NCBI GenBank assembly: GCA_943735955.1
Contig: OX030960.1
Span: 4,845,287-4,909,286 of the forward strand
Origin: Piscicola geometra
Lineage: Eukaryota > Annelida > Clitellata > Hirudinida > Piscicolidae
Length of the DNA: 64,000 nucleotides
Reading direction: 5' to 3'
Shown: piece after piece, positions 1-11,583 of the stretch
How the letters are laid out: each line of letters opens with the position of its first letter
How positions within the stretch are numbered: the first letter of the stretch is position 1
Notes under the pieces: generated by a model
What the model was told of the DNA's origin: nothing
Seen by the model: the letters and a program-made list of their open reading frames with translations, nothing else
Databases searched by the model: none
Position numbers and translations under genes: made by a program

Positions 1-3000
1 TGAATTTTGATTTATCTACTACTCGCAAAAAACGTCTTTAGTTAACCCGCAAGCTCATATTAGAGAACCACTCAGCTGTTGTTATTAGATTTATTTATCA
101 ATCTAAAACTTTTTCTTTTCTAGTTGATATTAATATTTAAATTATCATTCTATTTAGTTTATACTTATTCATCAGAGTACCTATATTTTACTAATTTGGT
201 CTAATCATTAGCTGATAGTATTATCATCTATTCCAGCGTCTCTTTTTACGGTTTTTGTGAGCCACTAACCCCAAAAATCAATACGTCCATTAAAAAAATT
301 CAAAGTAATTTAGCAATAATTATGATTAATGAGCCGATGAGCTCGTTTGTAATTGCTAACTAACAAATCAATGCGAGGCTTGATGTCAGTTATAGTGATT
401 CGCCAAAACTACACAAGTTTGAATTATTTTGTTGTGTGGTTTTTTTAAATTCATTGAAAAACTCCGCTTCAAATCAGTAGATTGAAGCAAAAAGAGTCAA
501 AGATGTGAGTGCTGATTCCACTAGTTTAATAAATTTATGACGAACACTGATTTAAAATACACACATTAATTGGTTTTAAAAAAAAAAAGCTAATTCAACG
601 ATTTATTATTAAGATTTTTGTTCAGTTGAACGACGAATATATTTCTTACCCACTCTTTTTCAGCACGAGGATCTTCCTCATTAGATAAGTATTCTTCAAA
701 ATTAGTTGAAAGAGTTTTCAAATAGCTCTTTAAAATAACATTCAGCAATTTCATTTTTTTTCAAAAATAGTTTTTAATGTCAATTGCTTCGTAAAATGGT
801 AGAATCATATATAATTTTTCCCATATCGATGATCCCCTTCACAATCTTCTGCTGAAATGCACAAATTTTATACATGAGAGGAAACTAATTGGTATTCTTC
901 CATTGCAGTAAAGATCCAACATATTAATAATACCGATAATATCTTTAAGATATTCGACAAGGGAGATATTGCAGATGAGGGTTAAAGTATACACCAGAGG
1001 AGGTTTCGTGGCGTTACGCAGTCTCAAATAGACGAGTTTTCCACGAGAAATAAATCTGACTACCGTTTGCAAAAGCAACATTTCGTGCTCAGCATCCATA
1101 TCCTCACATAGGAAAAAAATAAACGCGTATTTGATGCGCTTGCTCAAAATTTTTTATAACTTTCATAACACTGTTAATGATACTTGAGTTTTTCACTCAT
1201 CTCTCGTTGAATAAAGCAATGGAAAGACTGTCATTTAATCGCTACGACTTTTATTTTGGCAGTGTTCACTCGTCATGACTGCGGCACCATATGTGCATTG
1301 CATACTTCAATAAATTTCTTTTGTTAAATGTTGCTAGCGATTATTTAATTATTTTCTGAGAGAGTTTAACAAAACAATATGTCTCAAAAATGTCTTCAAA
1401 CCGAACGTAACTAAGAAAAATAACCATTTAAGATTTTTTTGGTTTATTAAGGTCTTAAACGATAGGTAGTTAATTTTTCAATAAGCTGTTTTTCAATTTC
1501 TTTAGCAAATTCTTCAATGCTTTTTGCAACAGTGTCATTCGAATAAATATATTTGAAATAAATAGCTTGAAGAATAACCTATCAGTATTGTAAAAGATAT
1601 CATTACAATTTTTTTCAAGATTTTTAAAAACCACCTATTTTATTTAAATTCTATTTCCTTGTTTTAAAAAATATGATTGTTCTTGTTAAGACTTTCTAGC
1701 CTAGAGGAACATCATTTTCAACAGAATGATTTCATTTTCACATATTCGAATTTGGAAAAAGACTCTAAATTACGCATTTGAATAATTATTTATAATTCAA
1801 ATGAATATATTCTATAAATATCCACACGACGATCAAGATTCTTGCTTATAAAGTTCAGTAATGCAAAATCAATCATATCCACTCCACGTTGATACCTTAA
1901 AGTCGTTAGCATTGAGAACTTGATTTATAGCTTGGAGCATAATTGCATCTTGAAGCTAAAATAAATTTGCGCATACATTTTTTCACACTGAACTTTTCGT
2001 ATTCTAGACTTTTAACAAGGAACGTATTGCAAGAGAAAGCTTTTGTTTTACTTTTTCGCAAGATAAGTATGATTCGTAAGCACTAAACTCTGTCTAATCG
2101 CAATTTTCAAAAATATTAATCTTAAAATTCTTCAAAAGAAAAAATAATATATTTTTTGTGAAAGAATGGGTTATCATGGTCAGTCGAATGACCTTGTTAC
2201 GTGGCAACGCAAACGTTTCTATAAACGATCTCAGATCAAAACTCTCACCACGTGTCGGTATTAAAATCAGCGCTTGATACATTGAATGGTGTAGTGCTAG
2301 TTTAATTCGAAGTATAAATCCTGTTCGACTTTTTATTTTGAATTTTTATTTTATTTTTTCAAAATTTATCTGACTTTGAAATATTATTTCAGTTTAAAAC
2401 TCAGTTATAAGCAAAATTGGGCCCAGTTTAAAAGTGCATTTCTTTAATCGTTCATCAATTAGTCAAAGCTTTTACTTCGTTTACTGTTTTTAAGTTAATT
2501 TGGTTTTTATTTAACGGAAGTGACCGTTAAAATGTTATTTTTATTATCTAAAAAAAATGTATAAAAAAAATTTAGATTTTCTATAAAGGCTTAAATAAAA
2601 CACAATATTATTATTGAAATATGATCTTTCCAGTTTTAATAAACTTTCAAAATATTATACGGTTTGGCTCCCAGTATAGTATAATAATGCTTGTCTATAT
2701 TATTATTATTATTTTTATCAAAAGAAAAAGTTGAAATAATTAAGTTTAAGATATATTTATTGGTTTATTTTGTTTAATAGTTTAAACATTGAAAATCTAT
2801 AAAAACCCTTTCCTAGTAAAACTAAACTATTAAGTGTTTCTTGAGAATACATTTTTCATGACATGTGTTGCATTTATTCTCATTGATAATTTAATTTCAT
2901 ATATCGCTGGCATCAAACCAATGTAAATTTTAAATAAATAAACTAATGAAAACTAGCTATTAATTTTGAATTTGTAATAAAGTTCACAGAAAAAATAACA

Positions 3001-3554
3001 TATGATTTTTTTAAAATTCGAATATTTTAGATTTTGAAAAAAGTGTTTTAATCTATGACAGAACTCACTAGTAAATTAGATCTTGTCAGATAAGACATAA
3101 AAAATCGATCCAAAAAATTTGAATTTACTCAATCTTTACTAAATAAATTACTTTAATAAATATTTATTTTTTAAAAAAACTTATTTTAATTTAAGTTTAT
3201 ATAAATTAAAGTCATAATAGACTTTAATTTTAATATTTGAAAGTTGAAAGAATTGTATATGTACCCCATAATTTTATTTTTCAAATATTAATAAATACTA
3301 ATATGCAGCTTCAAATTTTTTTAAATTTGAAATAAAATTCATAAATATTAATATAAACTTTTATCCATTCAAAACAGACGATTTTCGGAAACTCCTACAC
3401 AGTTTGAAATATCAAAGGTTGCAATCTTCCCAAATTTTATAAAAGCACAAGAGATATTTTCATAAAAGAAAAGTTAAAGAGCAACGATACGTCATCTATT
3501 CTAGTCAGAGTTTCAAACAAGTTTTAAAAACTGAAGCTTTTCTTCTTTAACAAA
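1..3554. other. AT-rich intergenic region upstream of the GPCR
   Basis: Very AT-rich sequence with frequent short A and T runs. The only coding remnant I recognise is the broken hAT transposase at about 601-1549. A minus-strand open stretch at 2094-2282 and short open pieces near 1850-1930 look partly coding but I could not assign them. I see no RNA gene or intact ORF. Confidence 0.6.
601..1549 (-). pseudogene. Degenerate hAT (Buster/ZBED5-like) transposase relic
   Basis: Three separated minus-strand pieces line up in order with Buster/ZBED5/SCAND3-type hAT transposases. About 1447-1549 reads YSNDTVAKSIEEFAKEIEKQ, like the family segment SNNTxxRRIxxMxxxxExQ. Within 839-1147 it reads LCEDMDAEHEMLLLQTVVRF, like the CKDMDADHxTLLxHTxVRW block. 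About 601-754 reads YLSNEEDPRAEKEWVRN, like the C-terminal YFPxEDDPRxxxxWIRNPF block. The pieces lie in different frames with stops between them, and the catalytic centre is not intact, so this is a dead copy. The family match rests on remembered family motifs. No terminal inverted repeats or target duplication were found around it. Confidence 0.7.
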
Positions 3555-4791
3555 ATGGATAACGTCTTCAACAGCCAACTCAAGCACGATTATCATCATC
3601 GCCATTACAAATACACTCCTTCCAACATGTCAAGTTTTCATCCCAATCACAATTTGTCCTATTTTACACACAGCATATTGGAGCTCTCGAACACTTCCCA
3701 CTTAAACACTTTGCAAGCAAACGATACCTACATCGCAAGGCAGGAAGACCCTTTCGACCAGATGATTTTCATGATAGTCATCGTCCTCGTCTACTCGCTT
3801 GTCTTCATCCTCGGTCTTTTCGGAAACAGCGTGGTGGTTTATATAGTAGCAAAAAGTGCTGAAATGCGGAATCCAACGTACATCTTCATAGCCAACCTGG
3901 CTCTTTCGGACATTGTTTTGTGTTTGTTAGCAGTGCCATTCACGCCACTCAATGGGCTTTTCAGAGCATGGGTCTTTGGGGACTTTTTGTGTCGCATTGT
4001 TCCTGCGGTCCTGTGTCTGTGTGTGCATGTCTCTACTCAGACATCCACTGCCATTGCCGTCGAACGGTACTTTGCGATCGTATATCCGTTCAGGTACTTA
4101 ATTGAAGTTTCATCAATTACACTTTATTAAACCTTTTTCGTTTGTAGATGATTAACTCATGCGTAAATGTGTTTTAACGCTCTATTCACGCAGGCCAAGA
4201 ATCTCCATAGGCACCTCCGTTGGAGTCACAGTGCTAATCTGGCTAGCTTCTGGCATCATCGCCTCACCCATCCTTTTCACGCAGAGTCAAGTGTGGAATG
4301 CAGATCAGGCTATTTACGAATGTGAAGAAAATTGGAACGACACCAAACTTCGCAGAATCTTCACTTTGGCGAACCTGTGTCTACAGTACCTCGGTCCCTG
4401 TTCGATCATAGCCTTCTGTTACATTCGAGTGTCTATGGCGTTAAGCAAGAAAGCAGAAGCAGCAAACAGAAGAAGTAGTTTTGCAGCAGCAAGTCGACAA
4501 CGGAGTGAGATTGAGAGGAAGAGAAGAACTAACAAAATGTTGGTTTTTTCGGTGGTTTTCTTCATGCTTGCCTGGCTGCCCCTCAACACCATCTTCATTG
4601 TTTGGGAAATCAACGCAGTCATTGAGAAGAGTAGGTTCTTTGTGCATGTGTTCTTGAGTGCCCATTTGATCGCCATGAGCTCTACCGTTTATAACCCTCT
4701 GCTTTATGCCTGGCTCAACGAGTTGTTTAAGAAAGAAATGTGTAAGGTGATGCCATGTCTTTTCAAATATTGCACAAGTCGCTCTTCGTAA
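3555..4791 (+). CDS. Rhodopsin-family GPCR, neuropeptide F/Y receptor-like
   Basis: Two coding exons, 3555-4093 and 4194-4791, spliced at CAG|GTACTT and CGCAG|GCC, give 378 residues. The protein has an extracellular N terminus of about 70 residues, then seven hydrophobic segments. The DRY motif is ERY, followed by YPFRPR across the splice junction. Extracellular loop 2 carries YECEENW. TM6 contains AWLPLN and TM7 ends NPLLYAWLN, which is NPxxY-like. RRTNKML before TM6, and the tail starting FKKEM, resemble invertebrate NPF/NPY and related RFamide/tachykinin-class receptors. The role is therefore plasma-membrane G-protein signalling by a neuropeptide; the exact ligand cannot be told from this sequence. 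It starts at the first ATG of the open frame. An AATAAA lies just past the stop, near 4813. The 100-nt intron falls directly after the E/DRY-YPF region. Confidence 0.9.
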
Positions 4792-6295
4792 ATGCACGTT
4801 CTATGAGCGTGGAAATAAAAATGTCATTGATTTGTGTTTTTTTCCTCGTTTCTCTCTTATAAATATTAGAAATGCTGTTTATACCTTTTAAAACATTAGT
4901 TTATTCAAATTGGTGTTATTGCCCTAATGAAATATTCAAGTGTTTTCCTTTCAATATCGTTATTCTAATCAATTATTTTGTCTGTTCGATGTGTTTCGTG
5001 TATTATTTAGCTAGCGTGCCCTTTAAATGCATCGTTTTCTAGTGCACTTTATTCTTTTTTCTTCTATTTTTTCAACCATTCAACAGTCAGTGATGGTTTC
5101 ATGAAACTAGCATCTATGAATAACAATTTATATAAAAAAATAAAAATAAAACAAAAGTGAGAATAATAATAATAATAATATAATTATTCTATAGCGCAAC
5201 GTGAAGTAATCACAAAGAAAACATAGATTATGTCTCCATGTCTTAAGTGCTTTGAATGTCACAAAACAACGATAAAAACAAGCTTCGGTAAATACTGTAT
5301 GTTATAGGTGTGGATTTTAGTTCATAACTTCATGACACATGGTCTCAAGCGTAGTTGACATTGTACAGTAATATACAGTAAAAACAGTTACCATTCGCTT
5401 CAAAGCTTTTTGTAAAACTTTTACTTGAAAGGGCCTCGAAATCAATGACGCATGAAATTTTGTTTGGTTAAAAAAATCTTTATTGTGAAAATATGTTGAA
5501 ACATTATATGTAAGCATATGTATTTTTTGGACTCATTTGTATTTTATTTAAATGAGTGTGGTGTGTTATATCTGAATGTAAAGACGTGAAAGATTTTCTT
5601 GCTTTAGTCTAAGTTTTCTTCTTAGTTAAATTTACTGTTAAAATGTCAGTGTGCGTTAATCAATTTAGGTTTTTTGATTTTTTTTGTGTGATTTCGAGTA
5701 AATTATAAAATGAATTTGAGCAAAAGAGTGATGGAAGGTTTTCAAAAAAAGTTATTTTCATAATTTTTTAAGATGTGAAAGTTTTGTAAATTATACCTTT
5801 GTATCTGTAAAAATTAAGTCTTTATTTAAAAAAAAATCAATATATTTCATTGAAACTAGGACAACACTATCCGTACCATCAGTATCATGATCTACATCGT
5901 CATTCACATTCTTCTCAGCATTACCTTGACCCTCATTATAATCCTTATCGATGTATTGTTTTTATATATCATAAAAAAAATATATTTAAAAAAAAAAAAA
6001 AAATTTCAATGGTTCATCGTACAGATAGTGGTTGTTTGTTTTTTATTCGTGAATTTTAGTTGAAAATAAAACTTCAAAATTAGAAAACAATTAGTGATTT
6101 TCTTAAAAAGATTAATGACTTTTAAGGCTTGTATGTAAAACATATTAAGAATTTGAGATAGAAAAATGGAAATCATTGAAAATAAATTTTTCAAAAACCT
6201 GCACTTTCGAGGATGCACAAGTCAAATGAAAAATCACTTCCAATAAATCAGTAAGGCGTGTTGATCAAATAAAAATCCATAGAACGCAGCTGAGT

Positions 6296-6338
6296 TTGAG
6301 GAAAGAGCGCTATAGAAATTTATTTGATTGATGGATTA
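6296..6338 (+). repeat. Dispersed SINE/LINE-like 3' tail (copy 1 of 3)
   Basis: AAAGAGCGCTATAGAAAT followed by TTATTTGATTGAT. Nearly the same string recurs near 33898-33952, and in reverse orientation near 54721-54790. GATT/ATTG iterations after a GCGCTATA motif look like the 3' end of an invertebrate retroposon. The full element boundary is not visible. Confidence 0.5.
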
Positions 6339-6588
6339 AGCTGACAGTTTATTTGTATGCTTAAATTTTATATGAAATTTAGCACATGTTTTCTGAATGG
6401 AGCAGATCAGTTAAAGTTGGCCAAAATCCCTTTTCTTTATTTGCCTATGAATTTCCGTTTCAGATTTTCATCGGCTCAATTGTTTCATCCATATATGCAG
6501 AAATAACCAAGAAAAAGCTTAAGAATGAAAGACTTAAACATTTAAGCATATATTACGTAATTTAAAATGTATTTCACCTTATTTGCAG

Positions 6589-6770
6589 CCTTACGCATCA
6601 TTCTGGAACAATCGCTAGAGTGGAATTTGTTTCTCTATGTCAACATCATGAAGAGGCGTTCGACCGCATGAACTGGGAGACCCTATAGAGTGCTAAGAAT
6701 TTTCTTAGACATTATTAAGAATTTCTGAGAAGGAATGACTTGCAGAATCGGCCATGGCAATATTAAACGG
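6589..6770 (+). pseudogene. LINE-type reverse transcriptase relic
   Basis: Conceptual translation gives LRIILEQSLEWNLFLYVN, then after a frameshift EEAFDRMNWETL and a stop, then LRHY, then MTCRIGHGN. This is the order seen in non-LTR reverse transcriptases: LRxIxEQxxEWxxPLYxxFIDFxKAFDxVxRxxLW, LRHYG, then xxxMxCRVxHG. It covers only a fragment before the catalytic YxDD motif and has at least one frameshift and stops. It is a dead copy and could belong to an RTE- or CR1-type element. Confidence 0.7.
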
Positions 6771-7061
6771 TGTCTTTAAACTTATTTTACAGTAGTTTAA
6801 ACATCGATTTGATTTTTTTATATAATTAAAATAACTTATAAGAAAAAAATATGTTAAAGATAATTTATTAGTTCAAACTAATCAAATCAGAAAATAAATA
6901 ATTGAACAGCAACAGCTTTTCAAATTTTCAAAAAAATCATTATTACCCTTAAAATCATTTAAAATTCTAAAATGAGACTATTTACTTTTAAAGTTATCTT
7001 GTCAGAAAATTAAATAAATAAGACCAATCGTGCTCAAAAATCGGTTATCTTGGATGTTCAA

Positions 7062-9569
7062 TTATTTCGGGATATAACCATCTTTCTTGAAATAATAGGC
7101 CTTCTTGGGATACTTGGCCTTCTTGGGATACTTGGCCTTCTTGGGATACTTGGCCTTCTTGGGATACTTGGCCTTCTTGGGATACTTGGCCTTCTTGGGA
7201 TACTTGGCCTTCTTGGGATACTTGGCCTTCTTGGGATAATCCACTTTCTTGAAATAATCCACTTTCTTGGGATAGTCCACTTTCTTGGAATAATCATCTT
7301 TTTTGGGATAGTCCACTTTCTTGGGGTAATCCATTCTCTTTGGATAAATTGCTTGTTCTGGGTACTCGGTCTCAGGATAACTTGAGGCTGAATAATCCAT
7401 TGAGAAATATTTATATTTAGCAGAATCCTCGTATCCATCTCTTTTGGGGGAGTCGTCTTTTTTTGGATAATCATCTTTCTTGAGATAATCGGCTTTTTCT
7501 GGATAATCGTCTTTCTTGGGATAATCATCTTTCTTGGGATAATCATCTTTTTTGGGATAATCATCTTTATTGGAATAATCATCTTTTTTGGGATAATCAT
7601 CTTTTTTGGGATAATCATCTTTTTTCGGATAATCATCTTTTTTGACGTAATCAATTTTTGTGGGATAATAAACACTTTTCTTGGGATAATCCTTTTTAGG
7701 ATAATCGACTTTCTTGGGATAATCATCTTTCTTGTGATAATCATCTCTCCTGGGATAATCATCTTTCTTGGGGTAATAATCTTTCTTGGGGTAATCATCT
7801 TTCTTGGGGTAATCATCTTTCTTGGGATAATCATCTTTCTTGGGGTAATCATCTTTCTTGGGATAATCATCTTTCTTGGGATAACCATCTTTCTTGGGGT
7901 ATTCATCTTTCTTGGGGTAATCATCCTTCTTGGGATAATCATCTTTCTTGGGGTAATCATCTTTCTTGGGATAATCATCTTTCTTGGGGTAATCATCTTT
8001 CTTGGGGTAATCATCTTTCTTGGGATAATCATCTTTCTTGGGATAATCATCTTTCTTGGGGTAATCATCTTTCTTGGGATAATCATCTTTCTTGGGATAA
8101 TCATCTTTCTTGGGGTAATCATCTTTCTTGGGGTAATCATCTTTCTTGGGGTAATCATCTTTCTTGGGATAATCATCTTTCTTGGGGTATTCATCTTTCT
8201 TGGGATAATCATCTTTCTTGGGGTAATCATCTTTCTTGGGGTAATCATCTTTCTTGGGGTAATCATCTTTCTTGGGGTAATCATCTTTCTTGGGATAGTC
8301 ATCTTTCTTGGGATAGTCATCTTTTTTGCCTTTACCGTGTTGAAGAAAAAGATCGTGAGTAGAATCATCATCAAGGTACTCATAATCGGAGTAATCATCT
8401 TCTTTTGAATAATCCTCTTTCTTGGGATAATCATCTTTCTTGGGATAATCATCTTTCTTGGGATAATCATCTTTCTTGGGATAATCATCTTTCTTGGGAT
8501 AATCATCTTTCTTGGGATAATCATCTTTTTTTGAATAATCATCTTTTTTTGGATAATCATCTTTTTTTTGATAATCATCTTTTTTCGGATAATCATCTTT
8601 TTTTGGATAATCATCTTTTTTTGAATAATCATCTTTTTTTGGATAATCATCTTTTTTTGGATAATCATCTTTTTTTGGATAATCATCTTTTTTTGAATAA
8701 TCATCTTTTTTTGGATAATCATCTTTTTTTGAATAATAATCCTCATCATGATATTCCTCTTTCTTATAATCATCTTTTTTGGGATAATCATCTTTCTTGG
8801 CATAATCATCCTTCTTGGGATAATCATCTTTCTTGGCATAATCATCCTTCTTGGGATAATCATCACCATAAAAATAATCATCACCATCTAAATAATCTAT
8901 CTTGGCATGATCATCTTTCTTTGGGTGATCATCTTTCTTGTCGTAGTCATCATGATAGTCATAATCTCCGAGATAGGCATCGTCATGGAAGTCTACATCA
9001 TAATCGCTATGCTGTGCGGCGCCTGAAAGTTTTTATGGATTTTTCAAAATACTTGCATTAAGTTTCCCTTTTGAAACAAAAACTTTATTCTTTGAATTAA
9101 CTTTTTAAAGTGTTTTAAATTTAAAAATTGAGTGCGTTTGAAGATAAACTAAAAAAATACAAATTTAGGAATATAAACTTTTTACACTCACTCAGAAAAC
9201 TGGAAAACACAGCTGTACCTAAAATAGGTTTAAGTTTAGGCTTTAAATTTATTCATATACTCTTTTAAACACGAATAAAATATTTTTTAAATCACAGAAA
9301 AAAAATATATATAAAAATAACTTATAAAATAAAAAAATGATAATATTTATTAGGGTATATAATAATAGCTTTTAAAAAGTCACAAAGGCATTTTTCTTTC
9401 ACTCGCTTATAATATTTTCCTGTTAAACAAAAGGCTTTAAAGCGATTTTAAAAAATCATGACAAACAAAATTATTGGATTTTTATTTCAATATAAATGAA
9501 ATATAGTTATATCATATTAAATAACTCACATGCTATAAGTAGAGCTAGGAACCTAATTGGAACTGCCAT
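7062..9569 (-). CDS. Secreted Lys/Asp/Tyr/Pro-repeat protein (KKDDYP repeats)
   Basis: Minus-strand gene with coding exons 9569-9530, 9218-9192 and 9022-7062; the sum is 2,028 nt, 675 residues. Exon 1 (MAVPIRFLALLIA) and exon 2 form a signal peptide ending near FLSAAQ. After a short acidic DYDVDFHDD start, the mature chain is about 80 copies of a hexamer KKDDYP with variants ([12 protein letters not shown]). A non-repeat spacer, SDYEYLDDDSTHD, lies near 8340-8400. The chain ends with about eight AKYPKK units and a stop at 7062-7064. The frame was chosen because signal peptide, spacer and both repeat types are open in one frame; other frames of the 18-bp repeat are also open by chance. The 27-nt exon preserves frame if skipped, but a like exon exists in the paralogue at 22152. 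The function is unknown. Lys/Tyr richness recalls adhesive or cross-linked matrix proteins (inference). Confidence 0.85.
7090..8890 (-). repeat. 18-bp coding tandem repeat
   Basis: An 18-bp unit read on the minus strand as GATGATTATCCCAAGAAA. Blocks differ by subtype: AKYPKK units at about 7094-7240, mixed [12 protein letters not shown] units at 7240-7730, nearly uniform DDYPKK units at 7780-8320, and a T-rich variant block at about 8520-8740. Block-wise homogeneity suggests unequal crossing-over or gene conversion. Confidence 0.9.
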
Positions 9570-9830
9570 TTCGATGGACCTAAAGAATTAATAAATATAA
9601 GTTTATAAATTATAAATAATAATCTTCACTCAAATAACTTGATTAAAAACTATTTGTTAAACCTTAATAAATTAATTATACCGTAAAATACGCACACTTT
9701 TAGATAAGTGTTTTTTCCAGAATATATATGTAATTTTTTAACTAATTAAAATATATTTTGAATTGATTAATACCGAAGGTTTTTGTTTTTAGTCTTTCTA
9801 TTCGTAGTTAAGTTAAATTATTTTTACTAA

Positions 9831-9976
9831 TTTTGAAATTCAGTTACGATTTATATTATTGTTCACCATAATTACTAGAGTAATCATTTTTAGTCGGACA
9901 TAAATTAGGAAAACTAAAAATGATTACTCTAGTAATTATGATGAACAATAATATTAATCGTAACTGAATTTCAAAA
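9831..9976. mobile_element. Palindromic foldback element (MITE-like)
   Basis: Arms of about 64 nt (9831-9894 and 9913-9976) are near-perfect inverted repeats around an 18-nt loop. The inner arm boundary is ACTAAAAATGATTACTCTAG and its complement. It sits in the 5' UTR intron of the KKDDYP gene. I could not define a target-site duplication. Confidence 0.75.
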
Positions 9977-10078
9977 GCAACTATTTTAAAAAAATTATAG
10001 TATTAAAACATTATAAATTTCCGAAAACTCTGCTATTTTACGGTAAATACAGTTTTTAAAATGTTTCAAAAAATGAAC

Positions 10079-10142
10079 CTTGAGTACTTCAAGTCCAGCT
10101 GAATGATCTTTGCTTCTTCTGTAGCCAGCTCTCCTTTATAGG
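10079..10142 (-). promoter_or_regulatory. TATA promoter and non-coding exon 1 of the KKDDYP gene
   Basis: On the minus strand, CCTATAAAG near 10142-10134 is followed about 30 nt later by a block containing CAGCTGGACTTGAAGTA and a donor-like CAAG|GTTCAT at 10079. The same arrangement occurs on the plus strand at 21655-21720 before the paralogous TSP1-repeat gene. Conservation between the two loci marks it as promoter plus 5' UTR. The acceptor is at 9576 (CTTTAG|GTCCATCG), just before the ATG. Confidence 0.75.
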
Positions 10143-10304
10143 TTTTTAAATTGTTTTAAGCTTTGTTGAATTATTAAAATCAATAAATAATTTATTTTTG
10201 ATTTTTCACTAATGATTTTTAAAAGTTCTTTCAGTTTTGATCTTTTTAGACAGTTTGAAATTAAAAGAAGCATCTGAATAATGTCTTTAATCGATCTTAG
10301 TCGA

Positions 10305-10382
10305 TTTTACATTTGAATCTTGTCAGTTGGCTCATTCTTCCAACCAGCCATCGATTAGATGACCTACCAATGCAACTTTCTA
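10305..10382 (-). promoter_or_regulatory. Conserved upstream element of the KKDDYP gene
   Basis: On the minus strand this reads AGGTCATCTAATCGATG, then a variable spacer, then CCAACTGACAAG and TTCAAATG. The same ordered blocks occur on the plus strand at about 21403-21480. In both genes the element ends about 170 nt upstream of the TATA box. It is probably a shared tissue-specific enhancer; the binding factors are unknown. Confidence 0.7.
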
Positions 10383-10384
10383 CT

Positions 10385-11154
10385 TTTTATAAATTCAATA
10401 ATACATTTATCATATTTTGTTACAACTATTTAACTTCCAAATAATATATATTGTCTTTTTTGGTTTATTAAATCATTTGAATTTTGAACTGAGATTTCAA
10501 TACACTGGTTAACTTTAATTTTGATAAAAGAAAAAATTTAATTAAGCATAATTCTTGACTTAAAGCACTGGTCCACAAATCAAACTGCTGATAAAATGTA
10601 TTCAGTGAACATGATGTAATCATACATTTTTGTATTGGTTCTAGTTTAGAACATGTTCTATATAAATCATTTTCACGCTTCACTATTTTCTCAGATGAGT
10701 CCAAAGGTGAATATTTAATATATGTGCTACAAAAAAAATCTACTGTTGATTGATAAGACATAAAAAGAAAGCAGAACCGTAAAAACTATTAGCTTTAAAA
10801 CCATTTTGAAAAAAGTTTAATCTAGCTTTTTGGGAAATCCGCATTGCACACTTAACCACGAAGCTTCGATATATATTAACTCAATCGTAAGCTTTGCAGT
10901 ATTCGTGAAATGGAAAAAACAATTAACAATAGAAAAGTAAGAACTTGACAAAAATTTAGTATGAGTTTGGAATCTAAAAATCAGTTGAAATCTATAAAAT
11001 AAAAAAGAAAATGTTTAAAAATACATTTAAAAAATCAACAGCTATAGCGTGGGCGCTGATAAATTGTTAAATAAATAGGTTAAAAAAAATTTTAAACAAA
11101 TTTTAGTTTCGTATCTCTAAAAAAATAATCAGTTTGTCTTGATTACGTGGGATT
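10385..11154. other. Intergenic region between KKDDYP gene and small secreted gene
   Basis: AT-rich. A TATA-like CGATATATATTA near 10868-10879 could serve the gene starting at 11155. The open stretch 10468-10761 on the minus strand shows no recognisable family. Confidence 0.4.
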
Positions 11155-11583
11155 ATGATTTTCACCACACTTCCTAGTCCAAAGCTGGTTATGGTTTCGT
11201 GCATTTTCGCCATCGCCAGCAACCACATCGTTTCCACTGTTTTCGAAGCTCGCACAGCACCTCCAAACCTTGGTGAGTACGATCATTCCCAGCAAACGAA
11301 GATGCAAGAAAGTTTTTTGAAAACAACTCTGAGGTACAAGCAAAAAATCGAAGCCGAAAGTTTAAAACAACAAAATGTATTTTCCAAAATAAAGATGGAT
11401 AGAAATGATCGTGAAAAAATCCCGGTTAGAAAATTTGATGAAATATTTCTAAATAAGAATAACATTAATCTTGCAAAGGATTTGGATAAAAAAGAAATAG
11501 ATATTTCCAATGATCCGTACATTGAATACGACAACGACTACGCAGATTCCCAGATACCCCAACCATATGATTACACGGTTTAA
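11155..11583 (+). CDS. Small putative secreted protein, unrecognised
   Basis: Single open frame of 142 residues. The N terminus contains a hydrophobic stretch (VMVSCIFAIASNHIVSTVF) consistent with a signal peptide. Translation could start at the first Met or at the internal Met at residue 13 (MVSCIF). The mature part is charged and Lys/Asp/Glu-rich, and ends with DPYIEYDNDYADSQIPQPYD, a Tyr/Asp-rich tail that faintly recalls the DY-rich neighbours at 7-9.5 kb and 22 kb. There is a single Cys, in the signal region, and no known domain. A TATA-like element lies about 280 nt upstream. Coding support is moderate: codon use looks coding and the frame stops cleanly, but there is no family match. 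Confidence 0.55.
   Translation: MIFTTLPSPKLVMVSCIFAIASNHIVSTVFEARTAPPNLGEYDHSQQTKMQESFLKTTLRYKQKIEAESLKQQNVFSKIKMDRNDREKIPVRKFDEIFLNKNNINLAKDLDKKEIDISNDPYIEYDNDYADSQIPQPYDYTV

Larger units (their letters stand above)
4800..7061. other. Intergenic AT-rich region with retroelement debris
   Basis: No intact gene seen. It holds a short (ATA)n run near 5165-5180, poly-A tracts near 5830 and 5990, a copy of the dispersed GAGCGCTATAG tail near 6296 and a LINE reverse-transcriptase relic at 6589-6770. Open stretches at 5850-6059 and 6006-6218 look like noise. Confidence 0.6.

Noticed and set aside
7058..8887. 609-residue minus-strand frame of MIIPRK repeats, and plus-strand IIFLGI / DNHLSW repeat frames
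   Set aside because: They are alternative frames of the 18-bp KKDDYP repeat. Only the DDY frame contains the signal peptide, the non-repeat spacer and the AKYPKK end in one continuous reading.
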